From contig CAKTDV010000017.1 of the NCBI GenBank assembly GCA_934546745.1, positions 4,587 through 68,586 on the forward strand: DNA of 64,000 nucleotides, in the 5' to 3' direction. Positions 51,775 to 60,632 of this stretch are shown piece by piece. Made by a program: the position numbers and the translations under genes. The notes beneath the pieces were generated by a model. The model made no database searches, had not been told where the DNA came from, and saw only the letters and a program-made list of their open reading frames with translations. Position 1 is the stretch's first letter. Each line of letters begins with the position of its first letter. This stretch comes from an uncultured Desulfovibrio sp. (GTDB lineage: Bacteria > Desulfobacterota > Desulfovibrionia > Desulfovibrionales > Desulfovibrionaceae).

Positions 51775-52911
51775 CTACCCTTCTTTGCCCGCGGGCCGGG
51801 CTTCCCCGGCTTTGGCGGCGGGCAGTTCGCTCACTTTGGAACCGGGGCGGGCCTTGAGCAGGCCGGTGCTGACGATGCGCTCGCCGTCCTTGAGCCCCTC
51901 GTCCACAAGATAGCTGTCGCCGATACTGTCGCTCACCTTCACGGCGCGCTGCGACACCACATTCCCCTCGCCCACCACCATGACGAAGGTCCCCTTCTGC
52001 GTCACCATGACGGCGCTCTGGGGAATGAGCATGGCGTCCGTCAACACGTCGCCATCCATATAGATGCGGACGTACTGGCCGGGCATGATCTCGTTTCTGC
52101 CGTTGGCGAAACTGGCGCGTGCCTTGATGACGCCGGTATCGGCCTGCACCTGGCTGTCAATGAAGTTCACCTCGCCCGCGCCCTCGTACATGCTGCCGTC
52201 CAGCAGGCGCAGCCGCGCGGTGTACGCGTTGTTTTCGGGACGGCGCAGACGGCCCGCCAGCGCCAGCTGATGGCGGCGCATGTGGCTGGGGGCGGCGATG
52301 GAAAAGTCAATGTTCATGGGATCCGTCTGGTTCACCTGGGTCAGCAGGGAGTTCTGCGACACCAGGTTGCCTTCCGTATAGTTCTCCTTGCTGCTGTACC
52401 CCGAAACCGGGGCCACGACCTGACAGTAGTCCAGGTTGATCCGGGCCTGCCGCAGTTCGGCGCGGGCGCTGTCATAGGCCGCGCGCGCATTGTCCCGCTC
52501 CTTCTGGGAAACGGCGTTCTTCTCATAGAGCGGGCGCACGCGCTTCCATTCGCGGGCGGCGCTGTCCAGCTGGGCCTCGGCCTGCTGCACCTGCGCCTCG
52601 TACTGATCGCGCTCGATCTGGAAGAGAAGCTGCCCTGCCTTGACGAAGCTCCCTTCCTCATAGAGGCGTTTCTCAATGATGCCCTGCACGCGGGCTCGCA
52701 CCTCCACCGCGCGCGATCCCGAGGCGCGGGCCTGAAACTCGGCGGGCCAGGGCGTGTCCCTGGCCGTCACCGTAAAGATGCCTACGGGCAGGGCCGGAAC
52801 ACCCTGCCCTTTCCCGCCGCCGTCGCCGTCGCCGTCGCCAAAGCAGGCCGTCAGCGGCAGGCACAGGGCAAGCGCGAGGGCGGTCAACAAAAAGCGTTTT
52901 TTTCCAGTCAT
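51775..52911 (-). CDS. RND efflux periplasmic adaptor (membrane fusion protein)
   Basis: 378 residues from ATG 52911 (GGAGAG upstream); the open frame to 53019 has no site. Lipoprotein signal ending LTAC (Cys23), followed by an acidic/glycine run. Biotinyl-lipoyl halves (VEVRARVQGIIEKRLYEEGS and VVAPVSGYSSKENYTEGN) flank a coiled-coil hairpin (AEAQLDSAAREWKRVRPLYEKNAVS). The C-terminal beta-barrel has MNIDFSIAAPSHMRRHQL and MPGQYVRIYMDG. It is AcrA/MexA-like and bridges pump and channel. It is first in the operon. A 455-bp upstream region contains a large perfect inverted repeat, and no regulator gene is adjacent. Confidence 0.95.
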   Translation of the reverse strand: MTGKKRFLLTALALALCLPLTACFGDGDGDGGGKGQGVPALPVGIFTVTARDTPWPAEFQARASGSRAVEVRARVQGIIEKRLYEEGSFVKAGQLLFQIERDQYEAQVQQAEAQLDSAAREWKRVRPLYEKNAVSQKERDNARAAYDSARAELRQARINLDYCQVVAPVSGYSSKENYTEGNLVSQNSLLTQVNQTDPMNIDFSIAAPSHMRRHQLALAGRLRRPENNAYTARLRLLDGSMYEGAGEVNFIDSQVQADTGVIKARASFANGRNEIMPGQYVRIYMDGDVLTDAMLIPQSAVMVTQKGTFVMVVGEGNVVSQRAVKVSDSIGDSYLVDEGLKDGERIVSTGLLKARPGSKVSELPAAKAGEARPAGKEG

Positions 52912-53175
52912 ACGGTCTCTCCACAATATTGCCTCCGCGGCCGTCTCCCTGCGCGGGAGCGGCGCGGATTGCCCCTCCCGAAAACGGAAGGGGTTACGGG
53001 GAAGGATGGTTTCCGCCACGCCGTCCCGTCAGGAAGATTTTCCCCTGAAGCACAGCGGCGGAACCATGACAAGATCTCTGGTGAAATGTTGGGAGCGCAG
53101 TATAACCATCAAGCCTTGCCGCCCGTCAAGAAAGGTTCCGACCCCGCCCGGCAAGCGCAGCCGCCGAAAAAAATG

Positions 53176-53232
53176 AATAATTCCAACGTGTTGCAAGACC
53201 GTATAGTTTTTTCGCAACACGTTGGAATTATT
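53176..53232. repeat. Perfect 19-bp inverted repeat upstream of the RND operon
   Basis: Arms at 53176-53194 and 53214-53232 are exact complements, separated by 19 bases. Each arm contains a smaller near-palindrome (CAACGTGTTG and CAACACGTTG), as in paired repressor sites. T-runs lie just outside both arms (minus strand before 53175, plus strand after 53238), so it could also act as a two-way terminator. The rest of the 52912-53366 region contains no gene I can support. Confidence 0.7.
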
Positions 53233-53366
53233 GGTGAAATTTTTTTCAGAAAAATGCCGCCCCGAATCTGGCCCCACCGTGCGCTTTCGTGGCGAAAACG
53301 CAACCGTTCCGGGGCGGGCGCGGCGGGAGCGGTTTCACCTTGAAAAGGAGACCGCGTCAAGATGCG

Positions 53367-53996
53367 CTAGGATACGGTCTCGTCGGCGTCGCCGTCAATC
53401 ATGGCCTGGGTGCGCCGCGCCTGACGGACGGCCAACCGCAGGTACTGCCACCACCAGAGGCTGTTTTTCAGAATTTGAATGCGGGAATCCTTCTGGCGCT
53501 GATCCTTGCCATCCAGCACCAGAATATCCAGCGTGCGCGGTTCGCCAAGTTCGCTGTTGTAGCTGACGCGCAGATCGATGGAGGAAATGCCGCGCACCAC
53601 ATCGGGGGGATAGTGGCTCAGCAGCAGGGCCGTCATTTCACTGGCACGGTTGCCGAGCGTAGCCTGGGCGGACTCCACTTCCAGGGTCTGGGCGCTGCCG
53701 TTGATCAGCAGATCCACACCGGAGATGTTGGCCAGATTCAGCTTGACGCGCACGGTTGAGGCGCCGCGCTGCAACAGGCGGTAGTAGAAGGCGCCCATCT
53801 CCTCCGAAGCGGCGATGATGCAGGCGCCGCCGCCGGAAGAGCCGAACACGGCCATCTGGGCCGTCATGCTGGTTTCATCGGCGATTTCGCTCTTTTCCTC
53901 GGCAATATTCTGCTGGTGCTTGGAAACGCGACGGCGCGCCTCAAAATAGATGAGGAACACCGTCAGCATCAGTATGCCGAACACAATATAAAGCAT
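53367..53996 (-). CDS. Membrane-anchored protein of unknown function
   Basis: 209 residues from ATG 53996, with AAGGAGAAA upstream. A single N-terminal membrane helix (residues 1-19, MLYIVFGILMLTVFLIYF) is followed by a short basic coil (EARRRVSKHQQNIAEEKSE). A soluble domain of about 150 residues then follows, with MGAFYYRLLQRGASTVRVKLN, VDLLINGSAQTLEVES and SIDLRVSYNSELGEPRTLDI, mixed alpha/beta. A conserved-looking Gly-rich stretch (FGSSGGGACIIAAS) lies at 52-65. The C-terminus is basic. I do not recognise it. It lies 59 bp upstream-to-end from xdhC on the same strand, and coupling is unclear. Confidence 0.72.
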   Translation of the reverse strand: MLYIVFGILMLTVFLIYFEARRRVSKHQQNIAEEKSEIADETSMTAQMAVFGSSGGGACIIAASEEMGAFYYRLLQRGASTVRVKLNLANISGVDLLINGSAQTLEVESAQATLGNRASEMTALLLSHYPPDVVRGISSIDLRVSYNSELGEPRTLDILVLDGKDQRQKDSRIQILKNSLWWWQYLRLAVRQARRTQAMIDGDADETVS

Positions 53997-54055
53997 AGGT
54001 TTCTCCTTGAATGCGGGCCGGGGGCCCGCTGTTGACAAAAGCCCCCGGCGGGGGA

Positions 54056-55219
54056 TTAGGGTCGATCCTCCTCGGCGCACAGGCGTTGCAGGACGCCTGA
54101 TCGGGCGGCCAGCAGTTCCGCGACAACGGCCACGGCGCGTTCCCTGGGGCTTTCCGCGCCAATGGGCAGGCCCGCTGGGCAACGGATGCAGGCCAGCTCG
54201 GCGTCGGGAACCCCCTGATCACGCAGCGCGGCGAAGAGGACGCGCCGTCCGGCCCTGCCGCCCAGCATGCCAATATACCAGGCGTGGCTACGCAGCGCCT
54301 GCGCCAGCGCTGTCAGAGTATGGACGTGATTATCCGCACCAATGAGGACGTAATGCCGCCGCCCCACGCCGCAACGCGCCACAAGATCCTCAAAATCCGG
54401 CGTCACAAAACGGTTGCGCGCCTGTGGGAAGCATGCCTCCGTCACGGCCTCCTCGCGGCAGTCCGCCACGTCCACGGCAAAGCCCACGGCATGGGCCAGA
54501 GCGGCTGTCTCCCGCGCCGTGGGCCCGCCGCCGCACAGCAGCAGCACAGGCCTGGGGCGCAGGGGCTCCACATACAGGGGCGTCTCACCCCCAAAAAGGC
54601 TGGGGCGCCGGGCCTGCTCCAGATAGGCGGCACAGGCCGCCCCGTCCACATAGACATTATCAGGCAGGCGCGCGCCGCCGTGTCCCTGGGCGGCATCCAG
54701 CGAAAGCGGCTCCTCAGCATGGCCGCCGGCATCGGGCTCTGACGCCGCCGCAAAGCCCTCCGGCATGGCTGCCAGGCAGAGCATACGGCGCGGCGCGTCC
54801 CCGTCGCTCATATCAATGAGCCAGACGCCCTGGGCATCGTCTTCCAGCGCCCGCGCCGCCACGGCAAACAGGGCTTCCTGCGCGGGATGCAGCGCCTCGC
54901 AGAGCACGTCCGTATGGCCGCCGTCCTCCCCGCCGTCCGGCTCCCCGAAAACAGGACAACGCACAAAGCGCGTCAGCCCGTCCAGCAGGCAGTCGCGGGC
55001 CGTCTCCAGGGCCGCCGCCTCAAAGACGCCATCTCCGGCCCCTTCCAGAGCCGCCTCCGTCAGCAGGGCCCGCGTTCCCGGCGCGCCGGGCGCCGCGCCT
55101 TCCCTTTGCAGCACCGTCAGCAGCACGGGCCTGATTCCGTCCCGCAACAGCGCCGCGACGCGTTCCTCCAGCGAACCTTCTCCGGTCGCCGCATCCCTCA
55201 CCGCCATCATATCAGGCAT
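54056..55219 (-). CDS. XdhC/CoxI-family molybdoenzyme maturation protein
   Basis: 387 residues from ATG 55219, whose ribosome site GGAGGTGGGG lies inside the end of topA (8-bp overlap). The N-terminal XdhC/CoxI domain (RPVLLTVLQREGAAPGAPGT, plus a later GEPDGGEDGG stretch) is followed by a C-terminal Rossmann domain (VLLLCGGGPTARETAALAHA, VDVADCREEAVTEACF) and the family end motif ACIRCPAGLPIGAESPRERAVAV. Members insert the sulfurated molybdenum cofactor into xanthine dehydrogenase-like enzymes or prepare it, and some bind or modify the cofactor directly. No target dehydrogenase is in the window, but MoaA is at 15.8 kb. A duplicated Asp/Glu-rich central insertion is unusual. Confidence 0.88.
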   Translation of the reverse strand: MPDMMAVRDAATGEGSLEERVAALLRDGIRPVLLTVLQREGAAPGAPGTRALLTEAALEGAGDGVFEAAALETARDCLLDGLTRFVRCPVFGEPDGGEDGGHTDVLCEALHPAQEALFAVAARALEDDAQGVWLIDMSDGDAPRRMLCLAAMPEGFAAASEPDAGGHAEEPLSLDAAQGHGGARLPDNVYVDGAACAAYLEQARRPSLFGGETPLYVEPLRPRPVLLLCGGGPTARETAALAHAVGFAVDVADCREEAVTEACFPQARNRFVTPDFEDLVARCGVGRRHYVLIGADNHVHTLTALAQALRSHAWYIGMLGGRAGRRVLFAALRDQGVPDAELACIRCPAGLPIGAESPRERAVAVVAELLAARSGVLQRLCAEEDRP

Positions 55220-57479
55220 CTTCCCCACCTCCTTTGGCCTCCTCGCCCTTGGTAAACCCGCAGCCCTTGACGGGGCAGAGAAGACGCGTCTCTCCATCGC
55301 GGTTTCTTTTTTCCACAAGATAGGGCGAACCGCAGCGGGGGCAGGTCTCCGCCACAGGCCTGTCCCACAGGGCGAAATCGCATTTGGGATACTGATCGCA
55401 GGAAAAGAAGAGTTTGCCGCGTTTGCTGCTCTTTTCCACCAGCGTGCCCTCGCCGCAACGCGGGCAGGGAACGCCCGTGGAGAACGGCGCCGCGTAATCG
55501 CATTCGGGATACCCTGTGCAGGCAATGAAACGGCTTCCCGTCCGCGCCCTCTTGACGGCCAGATCCCGGCCGCAGCGCGGGCAGGAGCCCACCACTTCCA
55601 ACTGACGCTTTTCCGGCGCCACGGGGACGATGCGGCCCTCTCCGTCACGGGTGAAATTGCTGGTGTGACGACATTCGGGATACCCGCTGCACGCGAGAAA
55701 CTGTCCGGCCTTGCCGAACTTGATCACCAGCGGCTTGCCGCAGTCGGGGCAGTTCAGCCCCGTTTCCAAGCCGCCCTTGACGCTGCGCATATTTTTGGCT
55801 GCGGCCTCCAGCGTGGGATTGAAATCCCCGGCAAAGCGCCGCATCAGATCTCCCCAGCGTTCCTCACCCTCGGCCACCCTGTCCAGCGAGGCCTCCATCT
55901 GGGCCGTAAAGCCCACGTCCATGAGGCGGCCAAAATGCTCCACCAGCTGTCCACACACCACGCGTCCCAGATCCGTAGGCACAAAACGCCGCTCCACAAG
56001 GCTCACATATTCGCGATCCTGCAACGTGGAAATGATGCTGGCATAGGTGGAGGGCCTCCCTATGCCGCGTTCCTCCAGTTCCCGCACAAGGCTCGCCTCA
56101 TTGTAGCGGGCCGGGGGCTGGGTAAACTTCTGTTCCTTTTCCAGCGCCTCAAGGCGCAGTTCCCGCCCGGCGCTCAGCGGGGGCAGCTCCGCGCCCTCCT
56201 CGTCCTTGCCGCGCGGCAGCACGGCCAGAAAACCGGGAAACAGCAGGCGCTCGCCCCTGGCCTTCCACTGGGTGGATCCGCAAACGATAGTCACCGCCGT
56301 GTCATGAAAGCGCGCGCCCGCCATCTGCGAGGCCACAAAGCGCGCCCAGATGAGACGGTACAGATTATATTGATCCGGGGGCAGGTGCGGCCTGACGGAC
56401 TCCGGCGTCACGGTCACATCCACGGGACGGATGGCCTCGTGGGCGTCCTGGGCGTTGGCCTTGGCCTTGTAAACCCGTTTGCCCGCTGGCAGATACGCCT
56501 CACCGTAGGCGCTCCCAATAAATTCACGGGCCGCCTTGCGCGCCTCCTCGGCAATGCGGGTGGAGTCCGTGCGCATGTAGGTAATCAGCGCGGTGGTCGT
56601 GCCGTCGATGTCCACGCCCTCATAAAGCCGCTGCGCGATATTCATGGTGCGCTTGGCCGTGTACGAAAGCCGCTGGTTGGCCGCCTGCTGCAGGGTGGAC
56701 GTGATGAAGGGCGGCTGCGGGGCGCGCTCGCGCTCCTTTTCCTCCACCTTCTCCACCATGAAAGGATGCCCGGCCAGGGATGCCTCCAGCGCGTCCGCCT
56801 CGCCGGCGTTGCCAATGTGCGCCTTTTTGCCGTTGACGCGGGCAAGCTCGGCTCTGAACGGCGGCGGCGCGTCCGCCGACAGCAGCGCCCTGAACGGCCA
56901 GTACTCCTCCGGCACAAAAGCCTCGCGCTCCTTTTCCCGCTCCACAATGAGCCGCAGGGCCACCGACTGTACGCGTCCCGCGGAAATGCCCCGCTTGACG
57001 GTCTTCCAGAGCAGCGGGCTGATCTTGTAGCCCACAAGGCGATCCAGCACCCGCCGGGCCTGCTGCGCGTCAAAAAGATTCTCGTTCAGCTCGCGCGGAT
57101 GCTCCAGCGCCTCCTTGACGGCGCGCGGCGTGATCTCGTTGAACTGAATGCGCTTGACATCCTTCGCCTTGTCGCGAATGAGCTCCGCCACATGCCAGGC
57201 GATGGCCTCTCCCTCGCGGTCCGGGTCCGGCGCAAGGTAGACGGTATCCGCCTTGGCCGCCGCCGACCGAAGTTCGTTGACGACGCTCTTCTTGGCGTCG
57301 ATGACCTCGTATTGCGGCGCAAAGCCGTTGGCTTCGTCCACCCCCAGCGAATGGGAGGGCAGATCGCGCACATGCCCCACGCTGGCCTGCACCATATAAT
57401 GCGGCCCAAGGAACTTCCTGATGGTTTTGACCTTGGCCGGAGATTCGACGATAATAAGCTGTTTGCCCGTGTTGCCCAT
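55212..57479 (-). CDS. topA: DNA topoisomerase I
   Basis: 755 residues from ATG 57479 (GAGGTC upstream); a longer frame to 57716 crosses the promoter. The N-terminal TOPRIM domain begins KQLIIVESPAKVKTIRKFLG. The catalytic tyrosine is in ALITYMRTDSTR (about residue 300). The type IA clamp domains follow. Four C-terminal zinc-ribbon repeats (CPDCGKPLV, CPRCGRDLA, CPRCGEGTL, CPRCGSPYL, each closed by CSGYPEC-like or related pairs) bind DNA. It relaxes negative supercoils. TTGACG-16-TATGCT is a likely promoter. It is co-transcribed with XdhC. Confidence 0.97.
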   Translation of the reverse strand: MGNTGKQLIIVESPAKVKTIRKFLGPHYMVQASVGHVRDLPSHSLGVDEANGFAPQYEVIDAKKSVVNELRSAAAKADTVYLAPDPDREGEAIAWHVAELIRDKAKDVKRIQFNEITPRAVKEALEHPRELNENLFDAQQARRVLDRLVGYKISPLLWKTVKRGISAGRVQSVALRLIVEREKEREAFVPEEYWPFRALLSADAPPPFRAELARVNGKKAHIGNAGEADALEASLAGHPFMVEKVEEKERERAPQPPFITSTLQQAANQRLSYTAKRTMNIAQRLYEGVDIDGTTTALITYMRTDSTRIAEEARKAAREFIGSAYGEAYLPAGKRVYKAKANAQDAHEAIRPVDVTVTPESVRPHLPPDQYNLYRLIWARFVASQMAGARFHDTAVTIVCGSTQWKARGERLLFPGFLAVLPRGKDEEGAELPPLSAGRELRLEALEKEQKFTQPPARYNEASLVRELEERGIGRPSTYASIISTLQDREYVSLVERRFVPTDLGRVVCGQLVEHFGRLMDVGFTAQMEASLDRVAEGEERWGDLMRRFAGDFNPTLEAAAKNMRSVKGGLETGLNCPDCGKPLVIKFGKAGQFLACSGYPECRHTSNFTRDGEGRIVPVAPEKRQLEVVGSCPRCGRDLAVKRARTGSRFIACTGYPECDYAAPFSTGVPCPRCGEGTLVEKSSKRGKLFFSCDQYPKCDFALWDRPVAETCPRCGSPYLVEKRNRDGETRLLCPVKGCGFTKGEEAKGGGEDA

Positions 57480-57604
57480 GATGACCTCGCTGACGTCCCC
57501 GCGCGGGGGAAAGCCCCGGCAAGGGCGCGCCCTCCGAAAACGCCGGAAAATGGCGGCAAAGATTCCGCCGGACCGCTCCGCCCGCGCGCTTTGCCATGCG
57601 GGGA

Positions 57605-57632
57605 AGCATACGGCAAAAAAAGCCAGCGTCAA
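57605..57632 (-). promoter_or_regulatory. Promoter of topA
   Basis: On the minus strand: TTGACG, a 16-base spacer containing a T-tract, and TATGCT, 126 bp before the topA start codon. Confidence 0.55.
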
Positions 57633-57654
57633 GACGGCGCGGCGGGAGGCCCGC

Positions 57655-57683
57655 TGGACAGCCCAGCCGGCACGGCGTATACT
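57655..57683 (+). promoter_or_regulatory. Promoter of the TraT-like gene
   Basis: TGGACA, exactly 17 bases and TATACT, 117 bp before the lipoprotein start. With the topA promoter it makes this 320-bp region a divergent control region. Confidence 0.6.
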
Positions 57684-57799
57684 GCGGCGGTCTGGCTTGG
57701 GCACAACGTCCTTCACCAGATCGCCAGAGGCCAGTCACGGCCAGCATGGCCGACGCGCACGCCGCCGCAAAGGGGCCTGTACCCAAGGAGCCTATCCCC

Positions 57800-58438
57800 A
57801 TGTCCACCCCGTTCCGCAACGCCTTCTGCCGGGCGCTCCTGCTGCTGGGCGTCCTCTGCGGCGCCTGCATCCCCTCCCGCACGCCGCCGCCACTGGAAAT
57901 CCTGCGGTCGGGCGCGCTGGAGGCCCAGGGCGGCCCAGGCGTCTCCAGAACCGTCTATGTGGACGCCCGCGACGCGCGCGGACCCGCCCCCACCCTGCGG
58001 GACGCCCTGCTTCGCCGCCTGACGGATGCGGGTTTCGAGTCCGTCGACAATCCCAGCAAGGCGGGCCATATCCTGCATGTCACCCTTGTGGCCGCGGGCC
58101 CGTGCGACGCCCGCGCCGCCCGCGAGGCCGTCCAGGCCGGTTTTGACAGCGCTGTCCATCTTCAGGGCGAAGACAGCGCCGTCCTCATGGCCGACGCCCT
58201 GCTGGTGGAACGCACGGTTCCCTCGCCCCACAGGGCGCGCTCCAACGCCATGCGCAGCATCTCGCGCCGCAACGCGCTGGCGGACAGCCGCCTCCGCCTG
58301 GGCATCCTGCTGCCGCGCGGCGGCAACGCCACCCTCAGCGACGCCCGCCTGGCCGAACGCCTGTCACGGGAGCTGTGCCTCCCGCTGGAAACCGCCGCCG
58401 GCCCCGCGCGGGAAACGCCGGAAAAGGGCCGCCCCTGA
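57800..58438 (+). CDS. TraT-like outer membrane lipoprotein
   Basis: 212 residues from ATG 57800, with AAGGAG upstream; the longer frame to 57596 overlaps the promoters. Lipoprotein signal ending LCGAC (Cys23). The mature part has TVYVDARDARGPAPTLRDAL, RRLTDAGFESVDNPSKAGHILHV-type sequence, MADALLVERTVPSP, and SNAMRSISRRNALADSRLRL, in the order and spacing of the TraT family of plasmid surface-exclusion and serum-resistance lipoproteins. Chromosomal TraT-like proteins are widespread and mostly uncharacterised. It should sit in the outer membrane. It has no conjugation genes around it. The central glycine-rich hydrophobic segment of plasmid TraT is shorter here. Confidence 0.7.
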   Translation: MSTPFRNAFCRALLLLGVLCGACIPSRTPPPLEILRSGALEAQGGPGVSRTVYVDARDARGPAPTLRDALLRRLTDAGFESVDNPSKAGHILHVTLVAAGPCDARAAREAVQAGFDSAVHLQGEDSAVLMADALLVERTVPSPHRARSNAMRSISRRNALADSRLRLGILLPRGGNATLSDARLAERLSRELCLPLETAAGPARETPEKGRP

Positions 58439-58497
58439 CAACGGTTTTGACAGACAGTGTGGTTCGCCGCCCAACATGATAGTGGAAAAGATACGGA

Positions 58498-59166
58498 TTA
58501 GGACGCCGATCCAGCCGTCAGGCTTGCGCCCAGCCGCCGGGCCGCTTCACAGTCCAGAGGAAAATGTTCATCACGGCGGCGTCTTTTGGCCGCCTCGTCA
58601 AAACAGTCACATTTATACTTGGAATAATCGCTGAACTGATATGTATCCGTGACACACAGTCTCCTCGGCGGCGTAAACAGATGGCCAAGGAAGGATTCCA
58701 GCGTTTCCATCATTTTTCCGTATCCCCATTCTTCCATCTGCGCCTCTGTGACGTTCATGGTATAGAGGACGGCCGTTTCCATGCGGCGCGGCGCAATACT
58801 GCTGTGGTTGCCGTCATATACCATCCACGGAAAACACAGGCGCTCCAGAAAGCAGCGCATCTGGCCGGAAATATCCCCGAAGTAAATGGGGCTGCCCAGA
58901 ATGAGCGCGTCGGCATGGGCAATCTCCTCCAGCAACGACGCAAGATCGTCTTTAATGGCGCACTGCCCGTAGGACGGGCCGCCAAGCCGCTTGCAGGCGA
59001 AACAGCTGCGGCAGCCGGAGTAACGCAGATCGTACAGATGAACGAGTTTCGAGGCGGCGCTCCGGCCGGACGGGGCGGCGGCCGCCGCGCCCTCCAGCGC
59101 GCATTCCAGAAGAACGGCGGTGTTGCCGCGCTTGCGCGGGCTGCCGTTGACGGCAATGACATTCAT
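58498..59166 (-). CDS. Flavodoxin-fold oxidoreductase, iron-sulfur flavoprotein type
   Basis: 222 residues. An FMN-binding flavodoxin-like fold with VIAVNGSPRKRGNTAVLLE at the N-terminus, LILGSPIYFGDISGQMRCFLER in the middle and PWMVYDGNHSS. After the first strand pair, a compact cysteine cluster CRSCFACKRLGGPSYGQC (about residues 52-69) matches the cluster-binding segment of iron-sulfur flavoproteins or NADPH-dependent FMN reductases. A C-terminal FSDYSKYKCDCFD adds two more cysteines. It probably transfers electrons in anaerobic redox or detoxification reactions; the partner is unknown. The ribosome site AAGGAGG is strong. TTGACA lies 48 bases upstream with a weak -10. Confidence 0.88.
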   Translation of the reverse strand: MNVIAVNGSPRKRGNTAVLLECALEGAAAAAPSGRSAASKLVHLYDLRYSGCRSCFACKRLGGPSYGQCAIKDDLASLLEEIAHADALILGSPIYFGDISGQMRCFLERLCFPWMVYDGNHSSIAPRRMETAVLYTMNVTEAQMEEWGYGKMMETLESFLGHLFTPPRRLCVTDTYQFSDYSKYKCDCFDEAAKRRRRDEHFPLDCEAARRLGASLTAGSAS

Positions 59167-59306
59167 GAAAACCTCCTTGTTGCATCAGCAGAAGGCATTG
59201 CGTTTTCAGGTTTTGTCAATTCTCCGCGAATACACGGTGACGGATCGGGCACAGGCCCCGGCGGATTCCAACAGCCACTTTGCCTGGCATCCAGCCAGCG
59301 CGCCAA

Positions 59307-60632
59307 CTAGGCCGATGACGGCTCCTGCGGCACAGAACGCTTTTCTCCGCCGTCGGAGACTTCACGGCGGTTGTGGAGCCTGCGCCACTCGTCCAGCAGC
59401 AGCAGACGGATGCCCGTGTCCGGCAGGGGGCCGCCAAGGGCGCGCAGGGCGGCCGTGAGATCGTCAAAACGGGCGTCGGGGGGCAGCCCAAGCTCCCTGA
59501 GCAGGGGCGGCACGGCGGCGCGCAAACTGTCCGGTACGCTTTCCAGCGCACCTGCGGGGCCGTCACCTTCCGGCCAGGGACCGCACCGCGCCGCCGTATA
59601 GTCCAGAAGCTCGCGCATACGCTGTTGATAGGTGTGATCCCGCAGAACGCGTTCCCGGGCGCGCAGGGCAAAGGCCGCCCGCTCTTCGGGGCGGGCAAGA
59701 AAATGATCCAGCAGGGAAAGACATTCCGGCATGGAATCGAACACGGCCAGTTCGTCTTCGGCAAAAAGCTCCGGCAACAGCCGCCGCTTGTCCACCAGCT
59801 GGAACGCGCCCATACAGGCCAGCTCAAAGGTGCGCGGATTGACAAAATCCCCGCCGCTGACCAGCCTGTCGGGGAAAATACTGGAATGCAGATTGATATT
59901 GACAGCGGTAGCGGCGTAGATCTTGACGCTCTCCTCCGGCGGGATGCGCACGCCGCCGCGCTGTATATGGGCGGCCAGCGCCGTCTCGCCTTCCCAGTCC
60001 GATCCCCATATTTTGAAATCCCTCCCGGCCAGTGCCCGGAACGCCTGACGGCGGTTGGGATAGCCCGCGCCAAGGAAGGCCACGTCCGCCCCGTAGGATG
60101 ACAGTTCCTCCGGCGTCAGATCCGGCATCCTGTGGAAGGACGGCAGGGCGGCCAGCGGCAGATAGGGCGCGCGTGCCTGCCCGGCCTCTCTCAAAAGGGT
60201 GGCGAAAGGTTCTTTCTGGATGACGGCAAACACGTCGTACAGGGGCGCGTAGGCGCGCCAGTAATCGAAGACAGCGTAATCCTCCACAAACCACATGGCC
60301 GTGCGCACACCCGCCCGCCGCAGGCGTTGCAGCAGCAGACGGTTCAGGGGCGCCTGCGCCAGCGCCAGCACGAAATCCGGCCTCCAGCATTCCACCTGCG
60401 CCCAGATGGCCTGCCCCACCACCTGCAACAGGCTGTTTTCCAGCGGGCCGGTACTCAGGGGCGGCAGGCCCAGCTCCTTCAGTCCTGTAAATGCCGGATA
60501 GAGCCGGGGCGCGTCAAACATCTGGACACTGTGCCCCAGATCGCGCAGGGCTTCGGCACAGTAGCGCCCTATGGGCAGAGAACCGCCGTACATGGGCAGA
60601 ACAACAAGAATGCGCAAGGAACCTCCGGTCAT
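59307..60632 (-). CDS. CgeB/DUF3880-type glycosyltransferase
   Basis: 441 residues from ATG 60632, overlapping the upstream gene's TGA by one base. GT-B-like, with LRILVVLPMYGGSLPIGRYCAEAL at the N-terminus, FVLALAQAPLNRLLLQRLRR, MWFVEDYAVFDYWRAYAPLYDVFAV (the DUF3880-like half), then DVAFLGAGYPNRRQAFRAL, NINLHSSIFPD and RTFELACMGAFQLVDKRRLLPELF, the CgeB-type C-terminal half. It is likely to act on flagellin or surface glycans, as such enzymes often do in Desulfovibrio. A C-terminal extra domain of about 80 residues (LRAAVPPLLRELGLPPDA) is unassigned. It follows the GT9 gene in an operon. Confidence 0.85.
   Translation of the reverse strand: MTGGSLRILVVLPMYGGSLPIGRYCAEALRDLGHSVQMFDAPRLYPAFTGLKELGLPPLSTGPLENSLLQVVGQAIWAQVECWRPDFVLALAQAPLNRLLLQRLRRAGVRTAMWFVEDYAVFDYWRAYAPLYDVFAVIQKEPFATLLREAGQARAPYLPLAALPSFHRMPDLTPEELSSYGADVAFLGAGYPNRRQAFRALAGRDFKIWGSDWEGETALAAHIQRGGVRIPPEESVKIYAATAVNINLHSSIFPDRLVSGGDFVNPRTFELACMGAFQLVDKRRLLPELFAEDELAVFDSMPECLSLLDHFLARPEERAAFALRARERVLRDHTYQQRMRELLDYTAARCGPWPEGDGPAGALESVPDSLRAAVPPLLRELGLPPDARFDDLTAALRALGGPLPDTGIRLLLLDEWRRLHNRREVSDGGEKRSVPQEPSSA

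Noticed and set aside
49561..53343. 1260-codon plus-strand frame
   Set aside because: Mirror of the RND pump and adaptor genes; high GC makes long antisense frames common here.
54765..58022. 1085-codon plus-strand frame
   Set aside because: Mirror of xdhC and topA; no recognisable protein features.
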